Shown here piece by piece: positions 13,204 through 22,421 of a DNA stretch of 64,000 nucleotides. This DNA is from Malus domestica (Eukaryota; Streptophyta; Magnoliopsida; Rosales; Rosaceae), in NCBI RefSeq assembly GCF_042453785.1, contig NC_091668.1, forward strand, positions 20,805,001 to 20,869,000. The letters are read 5' to 3'. A program made the translations under genes and the position numbers. A model generated the notes under the pieces. The model did no database searches. It saw only the letters and a list, made by a program, of their open reading frames with translations, and had not been told where the DNA came from. Numbering within the stretch: the first letter of the stretch is position 1; every line of letters starts with the position of its first letter.

Positions 13204-13616
13204 CATGTACTTCTTTGGTATTAACAAAAAAAAAAGTATAGCAAGCAGATAGTTGCATTCAATTGGATGTGAGAGAGGGAATATTTTTTAGATGAAATGA
13301 AATAAATGGGGGCTTAGTTTAGCAGATTGATGGTTTCATTTAAAATTAAAAGAAACACTTTCATGCGTAGTCATTTTTTTTCTCACGTTGTAGTCGTCTG
13401 TTTTTTTTCCCTTGTAAGAGGGATGTGCCTCTTACTCTCACTGAAGCTCCAAAACCCTAGCTCCATTTTTATGTGTTGAAGCTGTCTCCCCAGCTCATCC
13501 ATCTTCCACTCTGGTAAGGACAAGTGAAAACGTTTTCTCCTTTCCATTTTATGAGAATATTGCTGATGGGCACTTGGCCTTACATCGAAATATTCAGATT
13601 TAAAATAAAATGAAAT

Positions 13617-13620
13617 AAAA
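13617..13620 (-). terminator. Pol III terminator of tRNA-Arg
   Basis: On the minus strand the first run of four T lies 12 nt past the tRNA 3' end, followed by more T-rich sequence. This suits RNA polymerase III termination. Confidence 0.6.
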
Positions 13621-13632
13621 TAGGAGAGAGAG

Positions 13633-13705
13633 CACGCCCGGTGGGACTCGAACCCACAATCGCCTGATTAGAAGTCAGATGCCTTATCCATTAGGCCACG
13701 GGCGC
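13633..13705 (-). tRNA. tRNA-Arg (anticodon UCU)
   Basis: The minus strand folds as a complete 73-nt tRNA. The acceptor arm pairs GCGCCCG with CGGGCGT and the discriminator base is G. The D arm contains the A box TGGCCTAATGG. The anticodon stem CTGA/TCAG encloses the loop CTTCTAA, giving anticodon TCT (Arg). The T arm has the B box GGTTCGAGTCC. There is no intron. It decodes AGA and probably AGG. Confidence 0.96.
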
Positions 13706-14289
13706 TACTTGTTAAATTTGACCCGAACAATTCATAAATATGAGCAATTCTGTCCATATATTGGGTGACCCCAGGGGAACAAACCAATGCAGTTTTACAG
13801 TGCTTTTCAATTGAATTTATCCAAAGTAGTAGCACTCAATTTATCAAGTTAAACTTCAAAGCTTAAATTCAAAATTCTCCGTCTGCATTGAGTAATTTAT
13901 AGAGTCGTAACACAACCTTCAAAATCGCAAGTTGAACAACTAGTAGAGCACATTAATTTCCACAATAAGATTTGAATGATCATATATCAGCTCAAGAACA
14001 TGTACAAAATGTTATTTCACTCCGATGTATCCACGAGAGATTATATCTATACAAAATGTTATGCCTCACGCCAACCCAGTTTTTCTGCAAATTTTGCACT
14101 GCAAAAGTGAGAGGCCATTGACCTTTCTCTTCTATACTTCCAAAATTAGAGGGATATGCAAACAATGGAAAAAACAGGAAGAAAAAAAATGTTGCGTAGA
14201 TACAACCGGGCAGCTATCAACCCAGTATTGATGCTAGGAATTTGTCTCTCTCTCCATGCTGTTGCAATAGTCACCAAGACCGACAATTT

Positions 14290-17223
14290 CTATGAGCATA
14301 TCACACTGCACAAGTCATTCACCCGATCTTGAGAGACGTTTGTGTATGGAAGAACCCTGAAGTTCCCATTGCTCATACAGGTCAAAGTCAGCTGTTCATT
14401 GCTCACCATGGTCTGCAGCATTCAAGGTCAATCATAAGGAATTCAAATTAGAACTCGTTTGACTGCATTTGAAGTGAGTGACGAGGAGGACGAGTAACTT
14501 TCAAATGGAAAAATGTTAATGCCACTTGAGTGCACAGGAAGTGAGTTACTAGGAGGAAGAAGTTATAATTAAGGTACTACTCATTATGCTAAAATGTGAA
14601 TGAAACAGGCAAGCTAGTCCATCATAAAATGTAAGAAACTCAAGTGAATATAACCGGAAAATTAGTATGGGATAATTATCCATCCTGACGAGAAAATTGT
14701 TCTAGCATCTAACACTATTCTCATCATATGTGCTGCATTGCACTAATGTAGCATAGTGTATCAGTTACCAACGGAATTCATAATGTCCATTATCTTCCCA
14801 AGCTGACAAACAAGACAAAAACATTATTTTCCCATGTTTTTTTTACGCAATTAGAATTCTGATCTTTCCCTATCAGTCTCTTTAGATGATTAATTTTGTA
14901 CTGTAAGAATCCCCCTGTGTAGTGCTTTCTGATCAGGGTGATTTGATGCTCAATGACTATTAAACACTGTAACTGAAATTTATATGTATCGTTTCTCACT
15001 CTCGGCAAGCTTTACTCCTTATTAATCCTAGAGTGGACCGAGATTCTTCTCCAGAAACCAGTGAATAAAATTGAAATGCAGTGTCTCAGTGTCTTTACAC
15101 GGCAAGCTTTATATGTACTGTTTCTCACTCTCAGCAAGCTTTACTCCTTATTAGCATTGTGAAGAAAGAAACTAGTGCATAAAATTGAAATGTAGTGTCT
15201 CTTCTTATGCTAATTTATTTTTCATCTAATCTAATTTTAGAATGCTAAAATCAGGAATATACATGTTAAGGTGCTAGGATCAGATAAATACATACCTCAC
15301 AAAAAGTTTCCATGTCCCTGCAGCTCCATCCTTTGAAAGGGATACAATCAAAATGCCGGCACCACCTGCAGTACTGATTCAGGTCAATGCCTTGCAGAAC
15401 TGCAACAAGACATCCAGCCAGCCTGCAGATCACATGGCAAAGCTCCTCTTATAAAACTCATGCCAAATTTAAAATGACAAGTAACAACAATGTACGGAAT
15501 TTTCCATAAACAGGAGAACCGCTCACATAACACCAAAGAGAACAAAAGCCAAACTCCTATAAACTGGTCTGTCCAGCTTCAGCCTCATCCTCAACTTGAT
15601 AGAACTTTTGAGATCATAATCAAGGAGGCCTCCTTTCTCTTGAGCCAGTTCTCTGACCTTAGGACTGGATAAAAGCACAGATCCAAGTAGGAACCCTGAT
15701 ATAAAGCCTCCAATGCTCGAAAAGTTGTCCACATAAGGTAGCAAGCCGAGGAGAAAATTCCCAATGGAGACAAATAGAACTGATACTAGAGCTGTGAACT
15801 GTAACAAAATGAAGGAGGAATCATTACACGCTTAAATTAGATAAGGAGGAAGAGATCTCAATCTGAATGAGAAAAGCAGAGGGTGGGATACCTTATTGGT
15901 GTACATTTCCCAGTTTTGAATCAGCGCTGCAAGTGTAGCTCCAAGTAACCCATATAGAGCTCCAGAAGCACCAACTGCTGGGTGTTTCTCAACAAAGAGT
16001 GCAGCCACCAACGTACCAACAAAAGCAGAGAGTATATAGATTAACCCTGCCATTACTGTTTGAAAAACAAATTGGGAATATCAGTGTCTAAAAATTATAA
16101 GAGGTAGCCTTATTGATCTTGCAAATTAATGTATACAAATGGAAATGTGAAGGAAAATCTACATGGACCAAACTCTTGCTCCAAGTGAATTCCAACAAAA
16201 ACGACACTGCAAAGGTTGATCACAAGGTGGATGGCTCCGGCATGCAGACATGGAAATGTGAAAAGACGCCATGTGTGGCGATTCTCTGTCAAAAAGGTCC
16301 GTCGAAGAGCTCCCATTTCATCAAGCCTGTAATGCCACTATCAATTACGGATTGAAACCGGTATAGGAAGCCCTCTACCAAAGACTACAAACAAGTTCAT
16401 AGAGGCCTCTCACTTCTCAAGCACAGCTTTTAGAATCACTATTTTAATAATTTGATAGGTAAGGCCAAATTCTAAGACCACAAAATCAGCAAAACATCGA
16501 TTTTGCAGCCCAAAAACCTTCAATTGATCATAAACTTAAGAACCAAACGCGTTATGTAAGAAAATTCCAAGAGTTTACAATAATTTGGTATAACCCTTTG
16601 ATGAAACTTCAAAATAACGGAGCATATTATGCATAAAGATAAAAGCTTTTTTTATTTTCTCAGCAACCAAACAGAGGAAACCCGATTAAACCCTCGATAC
16701 ACCCAGAAACACAGAAAATTAAATGATTAAGATGGATGGTCTCAGAAACCCTAACAATTATTTGCGACATTTTCTCAGCAACCATCCAAACAGACAGAAC
16801 CCACCCAAACCCACACAAGATTTCGCCAAGAAAACTCATCTCCTCTTGAAACCAAACAAAAATTAAAGCTTGAAATCAAGAACGAGAGAATCACACTCAC
16901 GTGGAAGCGGAAGGGCCAAGCAGCGGGTTCTCGGAGAGTGGCTGAAACGACAGCCGGCCAAAGGCTTTGAGGGCGCAGTCGCCACGAGACTTGTGCCAGC
17001 AGTCGTTGACGACCATAGTCGCCGTGAAGGCCACGATGTGTAGGATCACGAAGAGAGATATGAGCCATGTGTCGGCTCGACGGCGGCGAGTGCGACGGTA
17101 GCGGGAGGCGAAGAAGGAGAGCTTGGGTTCTTGAAGAGTTTCGGGAGCTGATTCAGTGTGGAATGGAAGCGGAGGAGGCTTGATGTCGATCTGGGTCTGA
17201 AGCTTTGATGGGTCTGCGGCCAT
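14290..17223 (-). CDS. Rhomboid-like intramembrane protein, KOMPEITO/RBL8-like
   Basis: Six exons join in frame through GT-AG introns: 17223-16901, 16326-16163, 16055-15892, 15798-15527, 15422-15296 and 14412-14290, giving 390 aa. The cytosolic N-terminus ends in a basic patch (RYRRTRRRR, about 41-49), followed by a first membrane span (about 53-72). The rhomboid core has HAGAIHLVIN (136-145) and the nucleophile motif GASG with Ser193. The C-terminal Cys-rich tail of plant rhomboids ends in DLCSVIC-like sequence. At the usual catalytic His (HIGG) it reads SSIGG, Ser245, so proteolysis is unlikely by the normal Ser-His dyad. Arabidopsis KOMPEITO, described as an atypical rhomboid involved in callose and pollen wall formation, is the closest relative I recall. 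Family assignment is strong; orthology is inference. It lies divergent from tRNA-Trp, with 216 bp between start codon and tRNA. Confidence 0.92.
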
Positions 17224-17439
17224 TGTTGGTTGCTCTCTCTCTCTCTCTGCAAGAATGTGGGGAAATGGGTTTTCTTGGAGAAGACGACTCGCTGATTTCC
17301 AGCTGTTAACCAGTTGGGCTCTGGCGGGAAGGCTCTTTAAACCGTTTCAGTAGCGTACTGAAATCGCTGAAACGACGTCGGACAAGGGCTTATTATTCTT
17401 GTTGGGATAAATAAGTATAAAAGCAGATAGTTAACGACC
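17224..17439. promoter_or_regulatory. Shared upstream region of the rhomboid gene and tRNA-Trp
   Basis: 216 bp separate the two divergent genes. Next to the rhomboid start codon lies a CT/GA-rich tract (17231-17248), probably 5' leader. Next to the tRNA lies TATAAAA (17416-17422), 18 bp upstream of the tRNA, matching the TATA-like and A-rich upstream sequences usual for plant nuclear tRNA genes. An ACGACGTCGG word lies near 17371. Confidence 0.5.
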
Positions 17440-17511
17440 GGATCCGTGGCGCAATGGTAGCGCGTCTGACTCCAGATCAGAAGGTTGCGTGTTCGATTCA
17501 CGTCGGGTTCA
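17440..17511 (+). tRNA. tRNA-Trp (anticodon CCA)
   Basis: A complete 72-nt tRNA. The acceptor GGATCCG pairs with CGGGTTC (one wobble), with discriminator A. The D arm has TGGCGCAATGG. The anticodon stem TCTGA/TCAGA encloses the loop CTCCAGA, anticodon CCA (Trp). The T arm has GTTCGATTC. There is no intron. It is essentially identical to the tRNA-Trp known from other plants. Confidence 0.97.
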
Positions 17512-17530
17512 ATGCCCAATGGCCGGTTTC

Positions 17531-17536
17531 TTTTTT
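17531..17536 (+). terminator. Pol III terminator of tRNA-Trp
   Basis: A run of six T begins 20 nt after the tRNA 3' end, with more T runs beyond. It is the first strong poly(T) stop for RNA polymerase III. Confidence 0.65.
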
Positions 17537-17579
17537 ATTTATTTTTTTATGTTAATTTTGGTTGGTATATTGTCAAAAT

Positions 17580-18304
17580 CAATGTCCTGAAAATCGGCCT
17601 AGGCGCTAGGCGGTGGCCAACTCCGGGATTAATGCAAAATCGGGACAGGGATTAGGCGGGTGCCGAGGAGGCCTGAGCGGCCCTTGGGCGGCCTAGGCAG
17701 TCTGGGAATTTCAATTTTTTTGTGTTCAAACTTGAGAAAGGATGATGAATGCTTCTAATATGTGTTCTGGTTTTTCTGGACTTCATGCTTCTGGTCTGTG
17801 TTCTTGCAAAGAGGAAGAAGATGAGAGAAAATTAGTTTCTCTCTCTTCCTTCCACACCCACGTAATCACTTTTAGACTATTTATTTATTTATTTATTTTT
17901 GTTTCTGTCCATTCAAGTTTGGACAACTATCATCTTGACTTTTCTTAAAGTAAAAAGGTTATCAGTCCATTCAAGTGCTATTAATTTTTTTCTCATTAAA
18001 AAAACATAGATTGTCAAGATATCAGTTGATAGCATGCTATTGATTTTTGGAACTTGTTAGATACGTATTTTATTATTCTTTTACTATCTTATTCAGGGAT
18101 TTCATACAAATATAATTTTGTAAGTGTCAGTATACTCTTAATTACAAGATATACAAGAAATTTATCTAACTCCGCCTAGGCGACCTAGGTGCTTGCCTTG
18201 GCTGCCTAGGTGATTGCCTTGGCTGCCTAGGCGCTTGCCTAGCCGCCTAGGGACTAGGCGCCAGCCGACCGCCCGACTAGCTCTTAGCATTTTTTATAAC
18301 CTTA
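17580..18304. mobile_element. TIR element with CCTAGGCG repeats, 8-bp TSD
   Basis: 725 bp flanked by the 8-bp duplication GTCAAAAT (17572-17579 and 18305-18312), the TSD length of hAT elements. Both ends are rich in the palindromic word CCTAGG: GGCCTAGGCGCTAGGCGG at the left and, reverse complemented, CCTAGGCGGCTAGGC at the right. The right end carries several GCCTTGGCTGCCTAGG repeats, likely subterminal transposase-binding repeats. The centre is A/T-rich and non-coding. hAT assignment is inference from TSD length. Confidence 0.7.
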
Positions 18305-18368
18305 GTCAAAATAAATAAAAACTCTCACATTCTTTCTTTTTTCTCAATTTCCATGATATAATTAGTTG

Positions 18369-18446
18369 CATATGACTTATATTCATGATCATTCCACACA
18401 TTTCAACATATGACTTATATTCAAGATCATTCCACACATTTCAACA
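18369..18446. repeat. Two-copy tandem repeat, about 40 bp
   Basis: Two adjacent copies share ATATGACTTATATTCA, GATCATTCCACACATTT and CAACAT, with one T/A difference seen. It is a local duplication in non-coding sequence. Confidence 0.75.
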
Positions 18447-18751
18447 TCTCACTTCTCTTCTAATAAGTTGCCTTTCGTAAGAATAATTATTGGGTTTCCT
18501 AAAACGGACTAAAAAAGGTTGATCAGGTATACGAGGATCAATAAGTTGCCTTCGCAGCTTGGAAAAAGAATCGCTTCTATGTAATTCAAAGTGAAGATGA
18601 CTACAAAATAGAGTCATTGGAGACCCTCCAATCTATAGTTGGATGATATTTTATGTTGATAAAGGTGTATAAGTTTATATGGCATTTTAGTTTATGATGT
18701 TTACGTTTGAGTTTTTGAATAAATTTTGTGCTATCTTATGTACTACCTTAT

Positions 18752-19640
18752 GGGCGCGCTTGTTTGGCAGGATTAAGTTTCACTGGACTACACTACTTAG
18801 CTAGAATTAGTAGTCTTGTGTTTGGTGTAAATTGGGATTTTGTTTAATGGGATTAAGCCGGACTCGTGCCGACTAAATCCTTCGCTAGGTGGGCTTAGCG
18901 AGAGCCACCAAAAACGAGGGGATTCGTAGTCCCGTTTCTGTTCTTGCTTCACGTCGTGTTTCTGTTCTTCGCTTCACCTCCGTTTCTGTTCTTCGCCTCA
19001 GGCTTCACCCCGTGTTGCTTGCTTCGTTTCTCTCCTCCTCCCTCTTCTCCATCTCAGAGGATCTCCAAATCTACAATATTGGGTTTGACAGAAACGGATC
19101 CAAGAAATCCAAGCCATCGCCGTCTCTCACTTCCTTGACTCCACAAACCCGACTCGTCGCCGGTCAGCTCGCCAGACATCGTTGCAGGCCCGTTCCACCG
19201 CTCCACACACTTGCGGCTCCGATTGAATCCATAGACTTAGAAAGCTCTCTCCAGTTCGAATTTTGCACCGAACAAAACCCAAAAAACCAAGCTTGATTCT
19301 TTGTTTTGCAGAAAACAATTTGGCAGTTAATCGGAAAAAATAGGGGATGGAAGGAAAGCATGGGATAGAGAGAACAAGGGTGATAAAGAGGGAGAAAAAG
19401 CTGAAGGCTTCCAGAGAGAGGGAGGGTATTATTAGAATAAAAGGTATAATTAATTAATATAATATTATTAGATATGAATTAAAAATATATAATATTGTAG
19501 TTTGTTATTATCCTTATTTTTAGTCCGACACTGCATCAAACGCTTCAGTAAGCTAGTACAGTTTATTCTACTCTAAGCCAATCCAGCTTAGTCCCTGCAG
19601 CTAGTCCAGTCCGAGACATTCCGGTGTAACAAACGCACCC
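18752..19640. mobile_element. TIR element with GC-rich cargo
   Basis: 889 bp with ends GGGCGCGCTTGTTTGG (left) and, reverse complemented, GGGTGCGTTTGTTACA (right), flanked by TAT on both sides. Secondary inverted words such as GGATTAAG and GGACTGGACTAGC lie inside. The middle (about 18880-19300) is more GC-rich and holds a 135-residue open frame of low-complexity Ser/Arg/Leu sequence; this looks like captured 5' UTR or exon sequence, not an independent gene. Superfamily uncertain; a 3-bp TSD would suit PIF/Harbinger. Confidence 0.6.
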
Positions 19641-20660
19641 TATGAGTTATACATTCTTAAAAATATAACAACCAAACTTCGGGATGAGCAAACGAAGGCA
19701 TTGACCCCCAGATGGGGAGGATTCAAGCGGTTCAGGATGGGTATAAGACGGGTCCAATTTTTTAAAATTTGAAACAGAACTGGGTGGGGAGGTCCAAATT
19801 GCTAAAGAAATGGCCTCCCGATCCAACCGTATCCACTTTCAAATATGTGGAAATTAATCTCCACTGTTGATTAAATCTCCCACAACCCACATCTCAGTCA
19901 CTCAGTATCTCTCTCTCAAGACTCGAATCGAATCACACTATCACAGACATTAACTGAAACCCATCCGCCAATCAACAAAGTTTCACAATTCCTTATTCTT
20001 CCGCCGATTTTCTCCCAATTTCGCTTAGGTACTCCTTAATTTTCGTTGTCCTTAATCTTTCTCATATCTTAACATCCAATCAATTTCAATTTCCATCGGA
20101 TTTTATTAGGGCTTGAGGCAGTAACTGAAGACCATACCTTTTTTAGACTTAGCTTGCTCGACGCTTGCAATCGCCGATGACGTCGGAAGAATTTCCAGTG
20201 AATGTATTTGCTTCCCACGATCAGTCCAATGAAATTTGGAAATTTGAGATTTGTGGTATTAATTGGGCACATTTGGAATTGGATTTGGAATGCAATGCTC
20301 GCTTCTACAACTATAACCTCAAATAATTGCACCCGGAATTGGATTCCATGGAACCAAACAAAGATTTGGCGCTGCACCTACAAATTCCATTTTTTAGGTT
20401 CACCTACTTAGTGTATTTCCTGCTTGATACAGAGTTTGAAGAGAACATGTGAAAATTCAGGCTGGACCTGAGGACCAGTAGGGTCCGGTCCGAACAGGCC
20501 AAGATAGGTCCGGTTTTAATTTCAAATTTTTATCAACCTTCCTGGCCGTTTTGTTTCATTTTCAAGCGGATTTGGTCCAGTTCTTCCTGTTTTGGGCCCA
20601 GTCCGTGCCCTCCGCCCCCCCTTCGTACTCCAGTCAAAGTAAGACATTTCATTTTAAAAT
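19641..20660. other. Non-coding stretch with an exon-like remnant
   Basis: No gene can be named. Pyrimidine-rich, leader-like sequence (about 19880-20040) precedes a plus-strand reading frame. It starts at ATG 20177, runs 49 codons to a TAA, then continues in the same frame for 34 codons to a TGA near 20452. The first part has an acidic, soluble-protein look (EEFPVNVFASHDQSNEIWKF). It matches no family I recognise and could be a retroposed or truncated host exon. GGTCCGGTCC-type words flank it at about 19770 and 20480. Confidence 0.35.
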
Positions 20661-20814
20661 AGGGAACTTTAACGAAAAGCTCATGATACTGTTTACTCTA
20701 ACGAAAAATCATATTTTGACACTAAAAAATAAATACTGGTACTATTCACTTTACCCTTTATTTTGTCTTTATCGTTAAATTTCAAAATTTTCAAGCTAAT
20801 TTCATTAGTTTTCC
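20661..20814. mobile_element. Mutator-type MITE (copy 1), 9-bp TSD
   Basis: 154 bp starting AGGGAACTTTAACGAAAAG and ending CATTAGTTTTCC, flanked by the 9-bp duplication TTTTAAAAT (20652-20660 and 20815-20823). The ends are imperfect inverted repeats. The 9-bp TSD is the hallmark of Mutator-like elements. A second copy with its own 9-bp TSD is at 54055-54205. Confidence 0.88.
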
Positions 20815-20879
20815 TTTTAAAATAAGGACTCAAACTTAGGAAAATTACCAATATCTTCCCACTTTAATTTTTATTTTTT

Positions 20880-21391
20880 ATGGCCGGCAATGCTTTATGA
20901 TATGGAATGTTGGGCGATGAAGCATCAATACGTATATAAAATGGGTGAAGTGGAGATGAGAATGCTTCGTTAGATGTGTGGGCACACGAGAAATGATAAG
21001 ATTATGAATAAGGATATCCTAGGTAAACTAGGAGTAATTGAAATTGTAGGAAAGATGAGAAAAAATCGGTTACGATGATTTGAACATGTGAAACAAAGGC
21101 CTAGTGGCGCTCCAGTTAGAAGATGCAATCACATGAAAGAGGTTTTGGACCAAAGGGGTAGATGAAATTTTAGGAAGACTTTGAAAGAGACTTTGAAAGA
21201 GACTCTAAGAAAATACAAGACCAAAAGGGTAGAGGAAGAGTTAAGAAGATTTTGGAAGAGACTCTAAGAAAAGATTTAGATGACTTGGATCTAACGAAAT
21301 ATGTGACACAGAACCGAGCGCAATGACGTTCTAGGATTTATATAACCGACCTCACTTTATGGAAAAGAAAAGCTTTGTTGTTGTTGTTGTA
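20880..21391 (+). mobile_element. RTE-type LINE, 3' fragment
   Basis: Conceptual translation gives the C-terminal end of an RTE-clade reverse transcriptase: EMRMLR followed by MCGHTRNDKIMN, GKMRKNRLR, FEHVKQRPSGAPVRRC. It ends with a (TTG)n tract at about 21375-21390, the short 3' tail typical of RTE LINEs. Several in-frame stops and a small internal duplication (TTTGAAAGAGAC repeated near 21180) show it is dead. Only about 0.5 kb of the 3' end is present, the usual 5'-truncated insertion. Confidence 0.82.
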
Positions 21392-21552
21392 TGTGATTTT
21401 GATTTTGTTTAATATTTATTTAATTTTCATCACACTTGATGGTTAAATTTTTTTTTAAATAATAAAAAATAATGCCTAGTTATCAACCGTCAAATTACGT
21501 GGTGTAAAAATATGTTTAAAAATTTGGCCTCAACCCATTTCCTTTTGTACTT

Positions 21553-21766
21553 GGAGGTAGATTGTCTGTCCTCCTATTTGGGTGCTCTTCTTATTCCCTC
21601 TTATTTTGTGCGGCCATAGTTAAATCACGTTAACATTTTATATTAATTTTTTTACAGATATAATAAAATAAAAAGTAATAAGAATATAAAATATTGTCGT
21701 GACTTAACCATTATCATATAAATAAGTGAGGATGTGACCTAAAAGGAGGGCAGACAATCTGCCTCC
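21553..21766. mobile_element. Mutator-type MITE upstream of the PPCS gene
   Basis: 214 bp with long imperfect terminal inverted repeats. The left arm starts GGAGGTAGATTGTCTGTCC; the right arm, reverse complemented, starts GGAGGCAGATTGTCTGCCC. The arms extend about 100 bp. Flanks are TTTGTACTT (21544-21552) and TTTGTATTT (21767-21775), a 9-bp duplication with one mismatch. It sits just upstream of the first, non-coding exon of the ligase gene. Confidence 0.85.
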
Positions 21767-21839
21767 TTTGTATTTAGCCGCCTACCAAGTTGGACTGCCG
21801 AAATAGAGTCGGTGGGGCCAAACTTTGATGGGATCTTCA

Positions 21840-22018
21840 TACTTCACCGTTCACAGTCACGTCTTTAGCCGTTGATATTCATCGATTATAATATTTTCGC
21901 GGGAATCAAGGGCTACGAAACGCTTCATCCTTCGATTCTTCCCAGAAGTTTGAATCGCCGAATCGAAAGACAAACCCACTTCGATTCTCATCAGCTGCTC
22001 TCAGCTCTCTCACTCCAG
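21840..22018 (+). promoter_or_regulatory. 5' non-coding exon of the PPCS gene
   Basis: Leader-like sequence ends at CTCCAG, followed by a GTAGTT donor at 22019. A plausible acceptor, GATGTAG, ends at 22410, twelve bases before the ATG at 22422, so the 5' UTR probably holds one intron of about 390 bp. The transcription start is not visible from sequence alone. Leader introns often raise expression in plants. Confidence 0.5.
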
Positions 22019-22421
22019 GTAGTTTTTCTTTTGGGAAAATTTTCCAATTGGGATCATTGCTCTGCATTTGGATTTTGAATTTCTTCTCAATTCAAATATA
22101 TTTGTGGAATTTCATCACTAATTTGTTTATTTATTTTTCCTGATTTGTAATGAATTTCGTGTCCCAGCATACATATATGTGTTTTTGGAATTTGAAGAAT
22201 ATTTGTTCCCCATTTTACATTCACCTTTACCTCATGATCCTTGGGGTTTTTTACTTTGTGTGGTAAGATTTATCTGAAATAATGGGTTTCATTTCTTCCA
22301 TGATGAAAATCTGATCTTTTAGTCGTTTTCCTACTTATATGTGGTTATTAATTATGTTTATGTGAAAATTGAGATATATTTTGCGGGGTTTGACAAGGAA
22401 TTGGATGTAGGGCAATCTCAA

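Larger units (their letters stand above)
12064..13632. other. Intergenic sequence upstream of tRNA-Arg
   Basis: No supported protein gene. Contents are a short inverted pair around 12220-12360 containing CAGATTCCTC-like words, a (GGA)n tract at 13001-13018 and the small fold-back structure at 13103-13203. A 67-residue minus-strand frame over the GGA tract is treated as repeat-derived. Confidence 0.4.

Noticed and set aside
18889-19296. 135-residue plus-strand frame as a gene
   Set aside because: It lies wholly within a TIR element, is low in complexity and has open frames on the other strand too; treated as captured or chance sequence.
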